This document shows, piece after piece, positions 1 through 8,315 of a stretch of 64,000 bases of DNA. The number at the start of each line of letters is the position of its first letter. The stretch's first letter is position 1. The position numbers and the translations under genes were made by a program. The stretch is taken from contig CAVXZE010000026.1 in NCBI GenBank assembly GCA_963766175.1, positions 25,648 to 89,647 on the forward strand, read 5' to 3'. The stretch is from CAVXZE01 sp963766175. GTDB lineage: Bacteria > Myxococcota_A > UBA9160 > UBA6930. The notes under the pieces were generated by a model. It ran no database searches, was not told the DNA's origin, and was given only the letters and a program-made list of their open reading frames with translations.

Positions 1-70
1 GCTTCTCGGTGTCGTGGGCGTTCATCTGGCAACCGTAGGTGCGGATGAAGAAGCGCCGCACGCTCGCCAA
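1..70 (-). CDS. miaB: MiaB, tRNA methylthiotransferase (5' end only)
   Basis: Only the first 23 codons are inside the window. They read LASVRRFFIRTYGCQMNAHD followed by TEK; the TYGCQMN motif carries the first Cys of the N-terminal iron-sulfur cluster of MiaB, the radical-SAM enzyme that makes 2-methylthio-N6-isopentenyladenosine at tRNA position 37. The start is taken as TTG at 70 because a strong Shine-Dalgarno AAAGGAG lies 6 bases upstream and no ATG is available. The rest of the gene lies left of the window, so RimO or MtaB relatives cannot be fully excluded, but QMN is typical of MiaB. Confidence 0.8.
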   Translation of the reverse strand, partial: MASVRRFFIRTYGCQMNAHDTEK

Positions 71-112
71 GATCGACTCCTTTCGCCGACGAGGCCCCGT
101 CTGGCGAGCCAA

Positions 113-142
113 AAATTACTTGAGACAGCAGTTGAACGTCAA
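113..142 (-). promoter_or_regulatory. possible miaB promoter
   Basis: On the minus strand TTGACG (137-142) and TAATTT (113-118) are separated by 18 bases, about 40 bases upstream of the TTG start of miaB. It is a moderate sigma-70-like match in an AT-rich gap, and nothing beyond base matching supports it. Confidence 0.3.
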
Positions 143-242
143 ACTGCAACGGTTCTTTTTGATATCTGGAATTCTTACTTGAGAAAAGGCTCTTAAGATA
201 CTGATTTATAAGTAGTTTTTTCCTCAATCGAAAATTTCCGAG

Positions 243-274
243 AATCCTGTTTGGATTTTCGCAAATCCTGTTTG
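243..274 (+). repeat. two 11-bp direct repeats, 21-bp period
   Basis: AATCCTGTTTG occurs twice exactly (243-253 and 264-274). The starts are 21 bases apart, i.e. two helical turns, so two bound protein subunits would sit on the same DNA face. The second copy runs into the -35 hexamer at 272-277, the usual position of an activator or response-regulator tandem site. The binding protein cannot be named. Confidence 0.5.
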
Positions 275-301
275 ACAATCGATCGAACTACGGAGCATAA
301 T
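272..301 (+). promoter_or_regulatory. sigma-70-like promoter of candidate small RNA
   Basis: TTGACA (272-277), an 18-base spacer and CATAAT (296-301) make a near-consensus promoter firing rightwards, with a start expected near 308. No plausible protein gene follows on this strand before the terminator at 404-438. Confidence 0.6.
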
Positions 302-307
302 GCCGGT

Positions 308-448
308 TATAGTAGTTTCTGGAGCGGCGGTGGATAAGGCATTTCTCACCGAAATGTCCAACCTCTCACCCCCCATCATCTGTCCACCGCCCTCCGCCTT
401 TTAGGACGCCCCGCCAGGTCAAACCGGCGGGGCGTCTTGCTTGTCTTC
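308..448 (+). ncRNA. candidate structured small RNA
   Basis: Between the promoter (272-301) and a terminator hairpin (404-438) lies about 140 bases that can fold strongly. A long stem pairs 321-334 with 383-395 (13 pairs with one bulged C at 325). Inside it is a hairpin CATTTC/GAAATG (340-345 with 351-356) whose loop shows CTCACC, and the following unpaired stretch repeats CTCACC and runs into a C-tract, an anti-Shine-Dalgarno look common in trans-acting small RNAs. The fold does not match the 6S, SRP, tmRNA or c-di-GMP riboswitch signatures I know. Transcription is inferred from promoter plus terminator only. Confidence 0.45.
404..438 (+). terminator. intrinsic terminator, perfect 11-bp stem
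   Basis: GACGCCCCGCC (405-415) pairs perfectly with GGCGGGGCGTC (426-436) around a 10-base loop, extendable by one G-T and one A-T pair. On the plus strand it is followed by a T-rich TTGCTTGTCTT, so it works best for the rightward small transcript. It also lies just past the stop of the minus-strand VWA gene and may end that transcript too, though the T-run is poor in that direction. Confidence 0.65.
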
Positions 449-465
449 TGCGGGGACGTTCCCGC

Positions 466-1884
466 TTAGAGAATCAGCTTGTCGACGATGCGAGAGAGCT
501 GCTTCAGATTTCGGCACTCCTCGGCCGCGTCGATGTGGGCGAGGTACTTGTCCATCACGCTGTCGCCAAAGCCCCAGGCGCTCGGATTCTCCGGATTCAG
601 CCAGACGACGTTCTTCGCCTTGTTGTGGACTTCACGCAGACACCAGGCGCGGGGATCGTTGTAGTTGTTCCGAGCATCTCCAAGCACCAGGAAGGTGGTC
701 CTCTGGTCGACGGCCGAGAGGTAGTTCCGCCAGAAGTAGTGGAAGGCCTGCCCGAAGTTGGAGCGGGAATAGACGTTGATCACGTCCCCCCCGTCGAGGG
801 CCTTCTCGATGGCAGTGCTGATGTCCTCGTCCCGGAAGACCTGGGTCACCTCTCCGAGCTCGGCGACGAAGACGAAGGAGCGAATCTTGGTGAAGCACTC
901 CTGGAGGCTGTAGACGAACTGCAGCATGAAGCGCGAGACATTCGCGACGGATGAGGAAACGTCACACAGGATCACCAGCTTCGGGCGATCCTTGCGCCGC
1001 TCCTTGAAGACCATCTCGAACGGAACGCCGCCATGGGCCATGTTGCGGCGCAGCATGGTGTGCAGATCCAGCTTGCCCCGCTTCTGGCGGCGCTTGCGAA
1101 TCGAAAGCACGTTCTTGATCCGCTGCGCGAGCCGGTTCACGACCTCGCGCATGCGCTTGATCTCGTCCTCGGTCAGATTGTAGAAGCTCTTCTCGAGGAG
1201 ACTCTCCCTCCGAAACTTCTCCATGTAGTCGAAGTTCTGCTGCTGGAGCTCGCGCTCGGTGTAGCTGCGGACCCCCTTGCGGAGCGCCTCCAGGAACTTC
1301 TCGATCAGCTCCAGGAGCACTTCGACCTGGGCATCCGGCATTCCGGAGTCGCGGAGCTGCTGGGCGAGATCTCGGAGCTCCCGCCCCGCTCCCTCGCTGT
1401 TCAGCTGCTCCATGGTCCTCCGGGTGAAGAACCCGAGCTGGAGCATGTTCTCGATGCGCTGGATCCCGGCCTGGTTCGCGGCCTCGCGGATCATCTGCTC
1501 GAGCTGGGAGAGATCCTGGGTGAGCAGCGCCTTGGCGAGCTCGGAGAGGTCCAGGTCGCCTTCCAGATTCCCGATGCCCTCCTGGATCTGCCTGAGCAGC
1601 GCCTCCAGGTCGAAGCCTTCCCCGCTCATGGACTCGCCGGCCTGGTCGAAGGCGTCGCGCAGGTTGTCGTAGAAGGCGGACCAGTACAGTTCGAAGAGCT
1701 GGTCGAAGGTCGGAATCTCCTCCGACCGCTTCACCATGGTCGCCCTCAGCGCGTCTTGGAAGACCTCCCGATCCCCCAGGGAAAGCTCGTCGAGGGCCCG
1801 GAAGGCATCGATGGACTCCGCCATCGACACCCGCACACCGCTCTTCCGGAGCAGGTTGCTGAACTGGAGGATCTTCTTCTGCAC
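466..1884 (-). CDS. CoxE-like VWA domain protein
   Basis: 472 residues. The N-terminal ~260 residues are alpha-helical, acidic and charged; the C-terminal ~190 residues are a von Willebrand A domain with the metal-binding motif DVSSSV. This matches the VWA/CoxE family (COG3552 type), proteins that pair with MoxR AAA+ ATPases as chaperones for metal-centre insertion or complex assembly. The MoxR partner lies 7 bases upstream (1892-2878), supporting that role. The client is unknown; no cox or mox structural genes are in the window. Soluble, no signal peptide seen. Confidence 0.85.
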   Translation of the reverse strand: MQKKILQFSNLLRKSGVRVSMAESIDAFRALDELSLGDREVFQDALRATMVKRSEEIPTFDQLFELYWSAFYDNLRDAFDQAGESMSGEGFDLEALLRQIQEGIGNLEGDLDLSELAKALLTQDLSQLEQMIREAANQAGIQRIENMLQLGFFTRRTMEQLNSEGAGRELRDLAQQLRDSGMPDAQVEVLLELIEKFLEALRKGVRSYTERELQQQNFDYMEKFRRESLLEKSFYNLTEDEIKRMREVVNRLAQRIKNVLSIRKRRQKRGKLDLHTMLRRNMAHGGVPFEMVFKERRKDRPKLVILCDVSSSVANVSRFMLQFVYSLQECFTKIRSFVFVAELGEVTQVFRDEDISTAIEKALDGGDVINVYSRSNFGQAFHYFWRNYLSAVDQRTTFLVLGDARNNYNDPRAWCLREVHNKAKNVVWLNPENPSAWGFGDSVMDKYLAHIDAAEECRNLKQLSRIVDKLIL

Positions 1885-1891
1885 CGGGGGC

Positions 1892-2878
1892 CTAGTGGAG
1901 AACGCCCTTCTTGGCGGGCGGCGGAGGGGAGGTCTTGGCAGCCTTCGCGGCCTCCGGCTTCTCCTCGGTCTTCCGCGTGATCAGACGCCCGAGATCGCCC
2001 TCCGCCTTCCGGATGTCACCCTCGTACTTGAGAATCACGTTCAGGGTGTCGCTGACCAGCGCTTCGTCGAGCTCCGAGGCGTTCAGCACCAGCAGGGCGC
2101 GAGCCCAGTCGAGGGTCTCGGCGATGGAGGGGGTCTTCTTGAGGTCGAGCTTGCGAATACGCTGCATCACACCCACCAGTTCCTGCGCCAGGCGTTGATC
2201 GATGCCCGGAACCTTGGATTCGAGTATCTCGACCTCGACCTTCTCATCCGGGAAGTCGATGTAGAGGTGCAGGCAGCGCCTCTTCAGGGCGTCGCTCATT
2301 TCCCGGGCGTCGTTCGAGGTGAGGAAGACGAAGGGAATGTGCCGCGCCAACAGGGTACCGACCTCCGGCACCGTCACCTGGAAATCCGAGAGCACTTCCA
2401 GCAGGAACGCCTCGAACTCCGGGTCCGACTTGTCCACCTCGTCGATCAGCAGCAGAGTCAGCTCCTCCGCCTGGATCGCCCGGAGGAGCGGACGCGGCAC
2501 GATGAAGCGGTCCGAGAAGAAGACGCTGTCCTCCCGGCCCACCCGGTCAGCCGCGTCGCGCAGACTGGTGGCGCCCGAGATCGCCTCGGCGAATTTGTCC
2601 TTGAGGATCTGCGTATAGAGCAGCTGCTTCGAGTACTCCCACTCGTAGAGCGCCTTGGCCTCGTCGAGCCCCTCGTAGCACTGGAGGCGGATCAGGGTCC
2701 GCCCGGTGGCCGCGGCGACCACCTTGGCCAGCTCCGTCTTGCCCACCCCGGCGGGTCCCTCGACGAGCACCGGCTTCTCGAGCTGGGTCGCGAGGTAGAC
2801 CACCGTCGCGATGTTCTTGCCGCTGATGTATCCCTGCTCGCGCAGACGAAGCTCGACGTCTTTCACCGATTCGAACAT
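1892..2878 (-). CDS. MoxR-family AAA+ ATPase
   Basis: 328 residues, one AAA+ module. Walker A GPAGVGKTE near residue 43, Walker B LLIDEVDKSD near 146, then sensor and lid regions and an Ala/Lys/Pro-rich tail. A likely Shine-Dalgarno AGGAGAG lies before the ATG. Family role: ATP-driven remodelling together with a VWA partner, here the next gene. It starts 12 bases after ribBA and so probably shares the ribBA promoter, an unexpected pairing of vitamin synthesis with a MoxR-VWA chaperone pair. Confidence 0.9.
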   Translation of the reverse strand: MFESVKDVELRLREQGYISGKNIATVVYLATQLEKPVLVEGPAGVGKTELAKVVAAATGRTLIRLQCYEGLDEAKALYEWEYSKQLLYTQILKDKFAEAISGATSLRDAADRVGREDSVFFSDRFIVPRPLLRAIQAEELTLLLIDEVDKSDPEFEAFLLEVLSDFQVTVPEVGTLLARHIPFVFLTSNDAREMSDALKRRCLHLYIDFPDEKVEVEILESKVPGIDQRLAQELVGVMQRIRKLDLKKTPSIAETLDWARALLVLNASELDEALVSDTLNVILKYEGDIRKAEGDLGRLITRKTEEKPEAAKAAKTSPPPPAKKGVLH

Positions 2879-2890
2879 CCGCTGGCTCTC

Positions 2891-4168
2891 CTAGCTCATG
2901 AGGTGGAGGACGTGCCCGAGCTTCTCCTTCTTGGTCCGGAGGTACTCGAAGTTCTTCTCGTTGGGCGCGACCTCGAGGGGCACCCGCTCGACGATGGTGA
3001 GACCGTATCCCTCGATACCCGCGCGCTTGCCGGGGTTGTTGGTGATGATGCGCATCCTTCGGACACCGAGGTCGACGAGGATCTGTGCGCCGACGCCGTA
3101 GTCGCGAAGGTCGGCGGCAAAGCCGAGCCTCTCGTTGGCCTGGACCGTGTCGAGGCCCTCGCCATCCTGGAGCGCGTAGGCCTTGATCTTGTTCTTGAGC
3201 CCGATGCCGCGACCCTCCTGGCGCATGTAGAGGATCACGCCGCGACCCTCTTCCTCGATCAGCTTCATGGCGGCGGCCAGTTGCTCCCCGCAGTCACAGC
3301 GCATGGAGCCGAAGGCGTCTCCGGTGAGGCACTCGCTGTGAACGCGGACCAGGATCTCGTCGTCTTCGCGAATCTCACCTTTCACCAGGGCCATGTGATC
3401 GACGTGATCGATGTCGTTCTCGTAGACGATCGCCCGGAACTCGCCGCCGTCCCGGGTGGGCAACGTCGCCTCCCCTGACCGGCGGACCAGCCTTTCGTGA
3501 CGAAGCCGGTACTGGATCAGGTCGGCGACGGTCACGATCTTGAGGCCGTGTCTGCGCGCGAAAGCGACCAGGTCCGGCATCCGCGCCATGGTGCCGTCGT
3601 CGTTCATGATCTCGCAGATCACGCCGGCGGGCTTCAGGCCCGCCAGCCGGGCCAGGTCCACGGATCCCTCCGTCTGACCTGCGCGGCGGAGCACGCCGCC
3701 GTCTCGAGCCCGAAGTGGAAAGACGTGCCCGGGGCGGACGATGTCCTGGGGCCGGGCGTCGTCAGCGATGGCGACCGAGACGGTGGTGGCGCGATCCGCT
3801 GCCGAGATCCCGGTGGTGACGCCCTCGCGCGCCTCGATCGACACGGTGAAGGCCGTGCCGAAGCTCGAGCTGTTCTCCGCGTCCGGCACCATCATCGAGA
3901 GCCGGAGCTGAGTCAGGCGCTCCTCGGTCATCGGCAGGCAGATCAGCCCGCGGCCATACCTGGCCATGAAGTTGATGGCCTCGCTGCTGCACTTCTCGGC
4001 GGCCATGCACAGGTCGCCCTCGTTCTCCCGGTCCTCGTCGTCCACGAGGATCACCATCTTCCCGGCACGGATCTCGTCGATGGCCACATCCACGGGCACC
4101 AGTACGTCGCTGGCGTCGTAGGGGAGCCGCGTGGGGGGCGGCGCCGGATTGGAAACAGAATCCGTCAT
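2891..4168 (-). CDS. ribBA: RibBA, riboflavin synthesis bifunctional enzyme
   Basis: 425 residues. The N-terminal half is 3,4-dihydroxy-2-butanone-4-phosphate synthase (DDEDRENEGDL, GHVFPL); the C-terminal half is GTP cyclohydrolase II with the zinc motif EC...RCDCGEQ and RQEGRGIGL. Together they start riboflavin synthesis from ribulose-5-phosphate and GTP. The ATG at 4168 is chosen over a longer frame to 4288 because GGGAGGAG precedes it and the -35 box overlaps the longer start. Where many RibB proteins have GHTEA this one has GQTEG, so the His often described as a metal ligand is Gln; I believe this variant occurs in other RibBA proteins. Confidence 0.93.
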   Translation of the reverse strand: MTDSVSNPAPPPTRLPYDASDVLVPVDVAIDEIRAGKMVILVDDEDRENEGDLCMAAEKCSSEAINFMARYGRGLICLPMTEERLTQLRLSMMVPDAENSSSFGTAFTVSIEAREGVTTGISAADRATTVSVAIADDARPQDIVRPGHVFPLRARDGGVLRRAGQTEGSVDLARLAGLKPAGVICEIMNDDGTMARMPDLVAFARRHGLKIVTVADLIQYRLRHERLVRRSGEATLPTRDGGEFRAIVYENDIDHVDHMALVKGEIREDDEILVRVHSECLTGDAFGSMRCDCGEQLAAAMKLIEEEGRGVILYMRQEGRGIGLKNKIKAYALQDGEGLDTVQANERLGFAADLRDYGVGAQILVDLGVRRMRIITNNPGKRAGIEGYGLTIVERVPLEVAPNEKNFEYLRTKKEKLGHVLHLMS

Positions 4169-4259
4169 TGCCGATCTCCTCCCGTACGGACCGCGAATGC
4201 AGTTCCGTCGGATCTGAAGCAGCGGGCGCCGTTCGGGAGCATCGCGGGGAGCCGCGGTC

Positions 4260-4288
4260 AACCTATCAGCGGCTGACTCGCGTGTCAA
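4260..4288 (-). promoter_or_regulatory. promoter of ribBA-moxR-VWA
   Basis: TTGACA (4283-4288), 17-base spacer, TAGGTT (4260-4265), about 90 bases upstream of the ribBA ATG. No FMN riboswitch is recognisable in the leader. Confidence 0.5.
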
Positions 4289-4317
4289 ACAACGGTTATT
4301 GGAGCTGAAGCAGGGAC

Positions 4318-4977
4318 TTACGCGGAAGAAGAGGGGAAGTTCTGCAGGACGCCTTTCAGGAAGTCATCCTCGGAAACGTTGAATTTCTCGGCAAATTGAT
4401 GCTTGGCGTCGAGCTGCCGGTAGGTGAGCCGCAGGAGCTCCCGGAAGGTCTCGATCACGCCCTCCCCTCGGGTCGCAACACTCGGAAAGGTCGGCACGTC
4501 GCCCCAGGCGGCGCGGATCTCCTCCAGGGGTTTGATGTCGGGCAGGTCGCGCTTGTTGAATTGCACCACCTTGGGGATGGATTCGAAGTCGATCCCGTTC
4601 GACTTGAGATTCGCCTCCATGTCCCGCCAGGAGTAGGCGTTCGCGCTGGCCGATGACCGCTGTGAGTCGGCGACGAAGGCGACGGCGTCGGCACCCGCCA
4701 GGACCACCTTCCGGGTCGACTTGTGCATCACCTGCCCGGGGACGGTGAACAGCTTGAGCTTTACGGCAAAACCGCTCTGGGTCCCGAACGTGACGGGAAG
4801 GAAATCGAAATAGAGAGTGCGATCGTCGGTGGTGTCGAGGGTCACCATTTTGCCGCGAGCCGACTGATCCAGCAGCTCGTGAAGCTTCAGGAGATTCGTC
4901 GTCTTGCCCGAGAGCGCCGGCCCGTAGTACACGAGCTTCAGTGTGATCTCGCGTGCGGCCATGTTGATCTGCACCAT
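4318..4977 (-). CDS. mglA: MglA-like small Ras-family GTPase
   Basis: 219 residues. P-loop GPALSGKTTN near residue 19, switch II region TVPGQV, base-recognition motif NKRD. This is the bacterial MglA family, the polarity switch that sets the leading pole and recruits motility and secretion machinery; it normally works with the GAP MglB, not present here. Start at ATG 4977 because GGAGAG is 8 bases upstream; a TTG two codons earlier (4983) is also in frame. Monocistronic by appearance. Confidence 0.88.
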   Translation of the reverse strand: MVQINMAAREITLKLVYYGPALSGKTTNLLKLHELLDQSARGKMVTLDTTDDRTLYFDFLPVTFGTQSGFAVKLKLFTVPGQVMHKSTRKVVLAGADAVAFVADSQRSSASANAYSWRDMEANLKSNGIDFESIPKVVQFNKRDLPDIKPLEEIRAAWGDVPTFPSVATRGEGVIETFRELLRLTYRQLDAKHQFAEKFNVSEDDFLKGVLQNFPSSSA

Positions 4978-5115
4978 CGCCAAAGCTCTCCGAGCCAGCC
5001 CGTCCGCAGCCGGGGCTCCGCAGGTTTCATCGGCAACAAGCCCTCGGAACTTGCGGCTTTTCCGGGGAGGGGGAGCCAGCCGCGGAATCGCCCCGGGAGC
5101 CGTGGGGCGGTGCGA

Positions 5116-6150
5116 TCAGGTGCCCCGGAAGGCCTCGAGGAGGATCCGGGCGGCGGCCGCGGGCGTCATTCTCTGCGCCTCGACATCCTGCTCGAGCTCC
5201 GCCACGCGGCCTTCGACCTCCGGATGCCTCCGAAATGCCTGTTGGAGCCCCTCTCCCACCAGGGCCCACATCCAATCCCGGGCCTGGGAACGGCGCCTCG
5301 CCTGAAACTCCCCGCTCGCCCGCAGGGCCTCCCGGTGGGCCAGAACCGCCTGCCAGAAGTCGGGAATGCCCTCCCCTGTCAAGGAGCTCACGACTAGCAC
5401 CGGAGGGCGCCAGGCCGCCGAGCTGGAGCGAAGCAGCTGCAGGGCCTGGACATGGTCCTCCCGCGTCCGCTCGGCGATGGCCTTCTGGTCCCCGTCGCCC
5501 TTGTTGACCACCAGGGCGTCGGCGAGCTCGAGCACGCCCTTCTTGATGCCCTGCAGTTGATCGCCGGCGCCGGGCTGAAGTAGCAGTGCAAACAGGTCCA
5601 CCATGGAGCGGACCGAGATCTCGGACTGACCGATCCCCACCGTCTCGATCAGGACCACGTCGTAACCCGCCGCCTCACACAGGAGCATGCTCTCCCGGGT
5701 CCGGTGGGCGACTCCCCCGAGGGCCCCCCCCGAGGGGGAAGGACGGATGAAGGCACCTTGCTCCTGGCTCAGTCGCTCCATCCGGGTCTTGTCACCGAGG
5801 ATGCTTCCTCCCGTCACCGGGCTGCTGGGGTCGACGGCCAGGACCGCCACCCGATGGCCGCGCTCGATCAGTTGCAGACCCAAAGCTTCGATGAAAGTGC
5901 TCTTCCCCACTCCGGGCGGTCCGGTGATGCCGACCCGGATCGCGTTCCCGGTCGCGGAAACGACCGACTCGAGGATTCGCTCGCCGAGGCTGGCGCGGTC
6001 GCTCCGAGTGCTCTCCAGCAAGGTGATGGCCTTGGCGACCGCGCGACGGTCACCTGCGCGCACCTCTCGGCAGTGCTCCTCGACCTCGGCGGAAGCCGTC
6101 TGCGAGGATCCGCTTGAATTCGCCCCGGGCTTGCCGCGCGAGCGCGTCAC
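5116..6150 (-). CDS. meaB: MeaB, methylmalonyl-CoA mutase GTPase chaperone
   Basis: 344 residues, G3E GTPase of the MeaB/ArgK family: P-loop GITGPPGVGKST around residue 77, Walker B/switch VLIETVGIGQSE, NKGDGD for base recognition, and the C-terminal dimerisation arm. It gates adenosylcobalamin loading and protects the mutase. GTG start at 6150 overlaps the scpA stop (GTGA), so the two proteins are translationally coupled, as expected for mutase and chaperone. Confidence 0.95.
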   Translation of the reverse strand: MTRSRGKPGANSSGSSQTASAEVEEHCREVRAGDRRAVAKAITLLESTRSDRASLGERILESVVSATGNAIRVGITGPPGVGKSTFIEALGLQLIERGHRVAVLAVDPSSPVTGGSILGDKTRMERLSQEQGAFIRPSPSGGALGGVAHRTRESMLLCEAAGYDVVLIETVGIGQSEISVRSMVDLFALLLQPGAGDQLQGIKKGVLELADALVVNKGDGDQKAIAERTREDHVQALQLLRSSSAAWRPPVLVVSSLTGEGIPDFWQAVLAHREALRASGEFQARRRSQARDWMWALVGEGLQQAFRRHPEVEGRVAELEQDVEAQRMTPAAAARILLEAFRGT

Positions 6151-8282
6151 GACCCGGCTGTCTTGGCGCGTATCGCGTCGAGCACTTCCCCGGCTGCCTT
6201 TGGAATCGGAGTGCCCGGCCCGAAGACCGCGGCGACCCCCTGCTCGCGAAGGTAGGGGTAGTCCTGCGGCGGGATCACCCCTCCCACCACGACGGTGATG
6301 TCCCGAGCGTTCTGCTCCCGAAGCTCCCGGATCAGATCGGAAACCAGAGTCTTGTGGCCGCCGGCCTGGCTCGAGATACCGATCACGTGCACGTCGTTCT
6401 CGACGGCCTGCCGCGCCACCTCTGCCGGCACCTGGAAGAGCGGCCCGATGTCCACGTCGAAGCCAAAGTCGGCGAAGGCGGTGGCGATCACCTTCATGCC
6501 CCGGTCGTGGCCGTCCTGACCGAGCTTCGCCACCAGGATTCGCGGGCGGCGACCCTCCGCCTCCGCAAAGGCATCGACGCGCTCCCGGATCGCGTCGAAC
6601 TCCTGATCGCCGTGGTACGCGCCTGCGTAGACCCCGGAGACGGAACGGATCTCCGCGCGATGCCGAGTGAAGACCTTCTCCAGTGCCTCGGAGATCTCAC
6701 CGACGCTGGCGCGCGCTCGGGCCGCGGCGACCGCAGCCTCCAGCAGGTTCCCCTCCCCCCGGCGGGCAACCGCCGCCAGAGCCTCCAGGGCGCCGTCTAC
6801 GCCGCCCTGGTCCCGGGATGCGCGGATGCGCTCGAGTCGCGCGACCTGGGCATCTCGCACCGCCGTGTTGTCGATCTCGCGGACCTCGATCTCCTCGTGC
6901 TCGTCGAGCCGGTACTTGTTCACGCCGACGATCACGTCGTCGCCCCGCTCGATCCGCGCCTGGCGACGCGTGGCGCACTCCTCGATCCGGAGCTTGGGCA
7001 TGCCCTGGAGAATCGCCTTGGTCATGCCGCCGAGCTCTTCGATCTCCTTCAGGATCTTGCGCGCCTCCGCTGCGACGCTCTGGGTCAGGGATTCCATGAA
7101 GTAGGAGCCGCCCCAGGGATCCACGACCTTGGTGATCCAGCTCTCCTCCTGGAGGATCAGCTGGGTGTTGCGGGCGACCCGCGCCGCGGTGTCGGTGGGC
7201 AGGCTCACCGCCTCGTCGTAGGCGTTGGTGTGCAGGGACTGGGTGCCTCCGAAGACCGCAGCCATCGCCTCGATGGTCGTGCGGATCACGTTGTTCATCG
7301 GATCCTGCTCGGTGAGGCTCGCACCGGAGGTCTGGCAGTGGGTCCGCAGCATCATCGAACGCGGGTCCTTGGGCCCGAACTGCTGCATCAGCTCCGCCCA
7401 CAGCAGCCGCCCCGCGCGCATCTTGGCGATCTCCAGGTAGAAGTTCATGCCGATCGACCAGAAGAAGGAGAGCCGTCCAGCGAACCGATCGACGTCGAGG
7501 CCCTTCGAGATCGCCGCCTTCACGTACTCGATTCCGTCGGCCAGCGTGAAAGCCAGCTCGATCACCGAGTTCGCGCCGGCCTCCTGCATGTGGTAGCCGC
7601 TGATCGAGATCGAGTTGAACTTCGGCATCTGCTTCGCCGTGTACTCGATGATGTCGGCGACGATCCGCATGCTCGGCTCGGGCGGGTAGATGTAGGTGTT
7701 GCGGACCATGAACTCCTTCAGGATGTCGTTCTGGATGGTGCCGGCCAGCTTCTCCGCAGCGACGCCCTGCTCCTCCCCCGCGACGATGAAGCACGCCATC
7801 ACCGGCAGCACCGCGCCGTTCATGGTCATGGAGACGGTCACCCGATCCAGCGGAATGCCGTCGAAGAGGATCTTCATGTCCTCGACGGAGTCGATGGCCA
7901 CGCCGGCCTTGCCGACGTCTCCGACGACCCGGGGATGATCCGAGTCGTACCCGCGGTGGGTCCCAAGATCGAAGGCCACGGAGAGACCCTGCTGACCGGC
8001 GGCCAGGTTGGCCCTGTAGAAGGCGTTCGACTCCTCGGCTGTGGAGAAGCCGGCGTACTGGCGGAGGGTCCAGGGCCGATGGGTGTACATGGTGGCGCGT
8101 GGCCCGCGCAGGAACGGAAAGAGACCCGGCGTGGTGTCGACGTACTCGAGGTCCTCGAGATCCTTCGCCGTGTAGAGTGGCTTCAGTCCGATTCCCTCGA
8201 GAGTTTCCCAGACCAGCGACTCGGGATCTCCGCCACGAAGCTCCTTTCCGGCAAGCTCACGCCAGCGTTCGATATCTGCCAT
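6147..8282 (-). CDS. scpA: methylmalonyl-CoA mutase, homodimeric type
   Basis: 711 residues. TIM-barrel mutase domain first (THRPWTLRQYAGFSTAEESN, SMTMNGAVLP), then a C-terminal B12-binding domain from about residue 582 with DGHDRG at 590-595, whose His is the lower axial cobalt ligand. It interconverts (R)-methylmalonyl-CoA and succinyl-CoA. No small MutA subunit is nearby, so it is probably the homodimeric Sbm/human-type enzyme. It lies 33 bases after icmF and overlaps meaB: an operon of two B12 mutases and one chaperone. Confidence 0.96.
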   Translation of the reverse strand: MADIERWRELAGKELRGGDPESLVWETLEGIGLKPLYTAKDLEDLEYVDTTPGLFPFLRGPRATMYTHRPWTLRQYAGFSTAEESNAFYRANLAAGQQGLSVAFDLGTHRGYDSDHPRVVGDVGKAGVAIDSVEDMKILFDGIPLDRVTVSMTMNGAVLPVMACFIVAGEEQGVAAEKLAGTIQNDILKEFMVRNTYIYPPEPSMRIVADIIEYTAKQMPKFNSISISGYHMQEAGANSVIELAFTLADGIEYVKAAISKGLDVDRFAGRLSFFWSIGMNFYLEIAKMRAGRLLWAELMQQFGPKDPRSMMLRTHCQTSGASLTEQDPMNNVIRTTIEAMAAVFGGTQSLHTNAYDEAVSLPTDTAARVARNTQLILQEESWITKVVDPWGGSYFMESLTQSVAAEARKILKEIEELGGMTKAILQGMPKLRIEECATRRQARIERGDDVIVGVNKYRLDEHEEIEVREIDNTAVRDAQVARLERIRASRDQGGVDGALEALAAVARRGEGNLLEAAVAAARARASVGEISEALEKVFTRHRAEIRSVSGVYAGAYHGDQEFDAIRERVDAFAEAEGRRPRILVAKLGQDGHDRGMKVIATAFADFGFDVDIGPLFQVPAEVARQAVENDVHVIGISSQAGGHKTLVSDLIRELREQNARDITVVVGGVIPPQDYPYLREQGVAAVFGPGTPIPKAAGEVLDAIRAKTAGS

Positions 8283-8315
8283 CGGTGGTCTCCTGTGAAG
8301 CGCCGAGAATAGCCG

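Noticed and set aside
308..448. 6S, SRP or tmRNA identity for the small RNA
   Set aside because: Too short for tmRNA or typical 6S, and the conserved SRP loop and 6S bubble layout are not present.
1736..3478. 580-codon plus-strand frame
   Set aside because: Antisense to the MoxR ATPase and ribBA genes, both of which have clear motifs and ribosome sites.
4169..4317. FMN riboswitch ahead of ribBA
   Set aside because: The leader has a promoter and ribosome site, but none of the conserved FMN aptamer blocks could be found.
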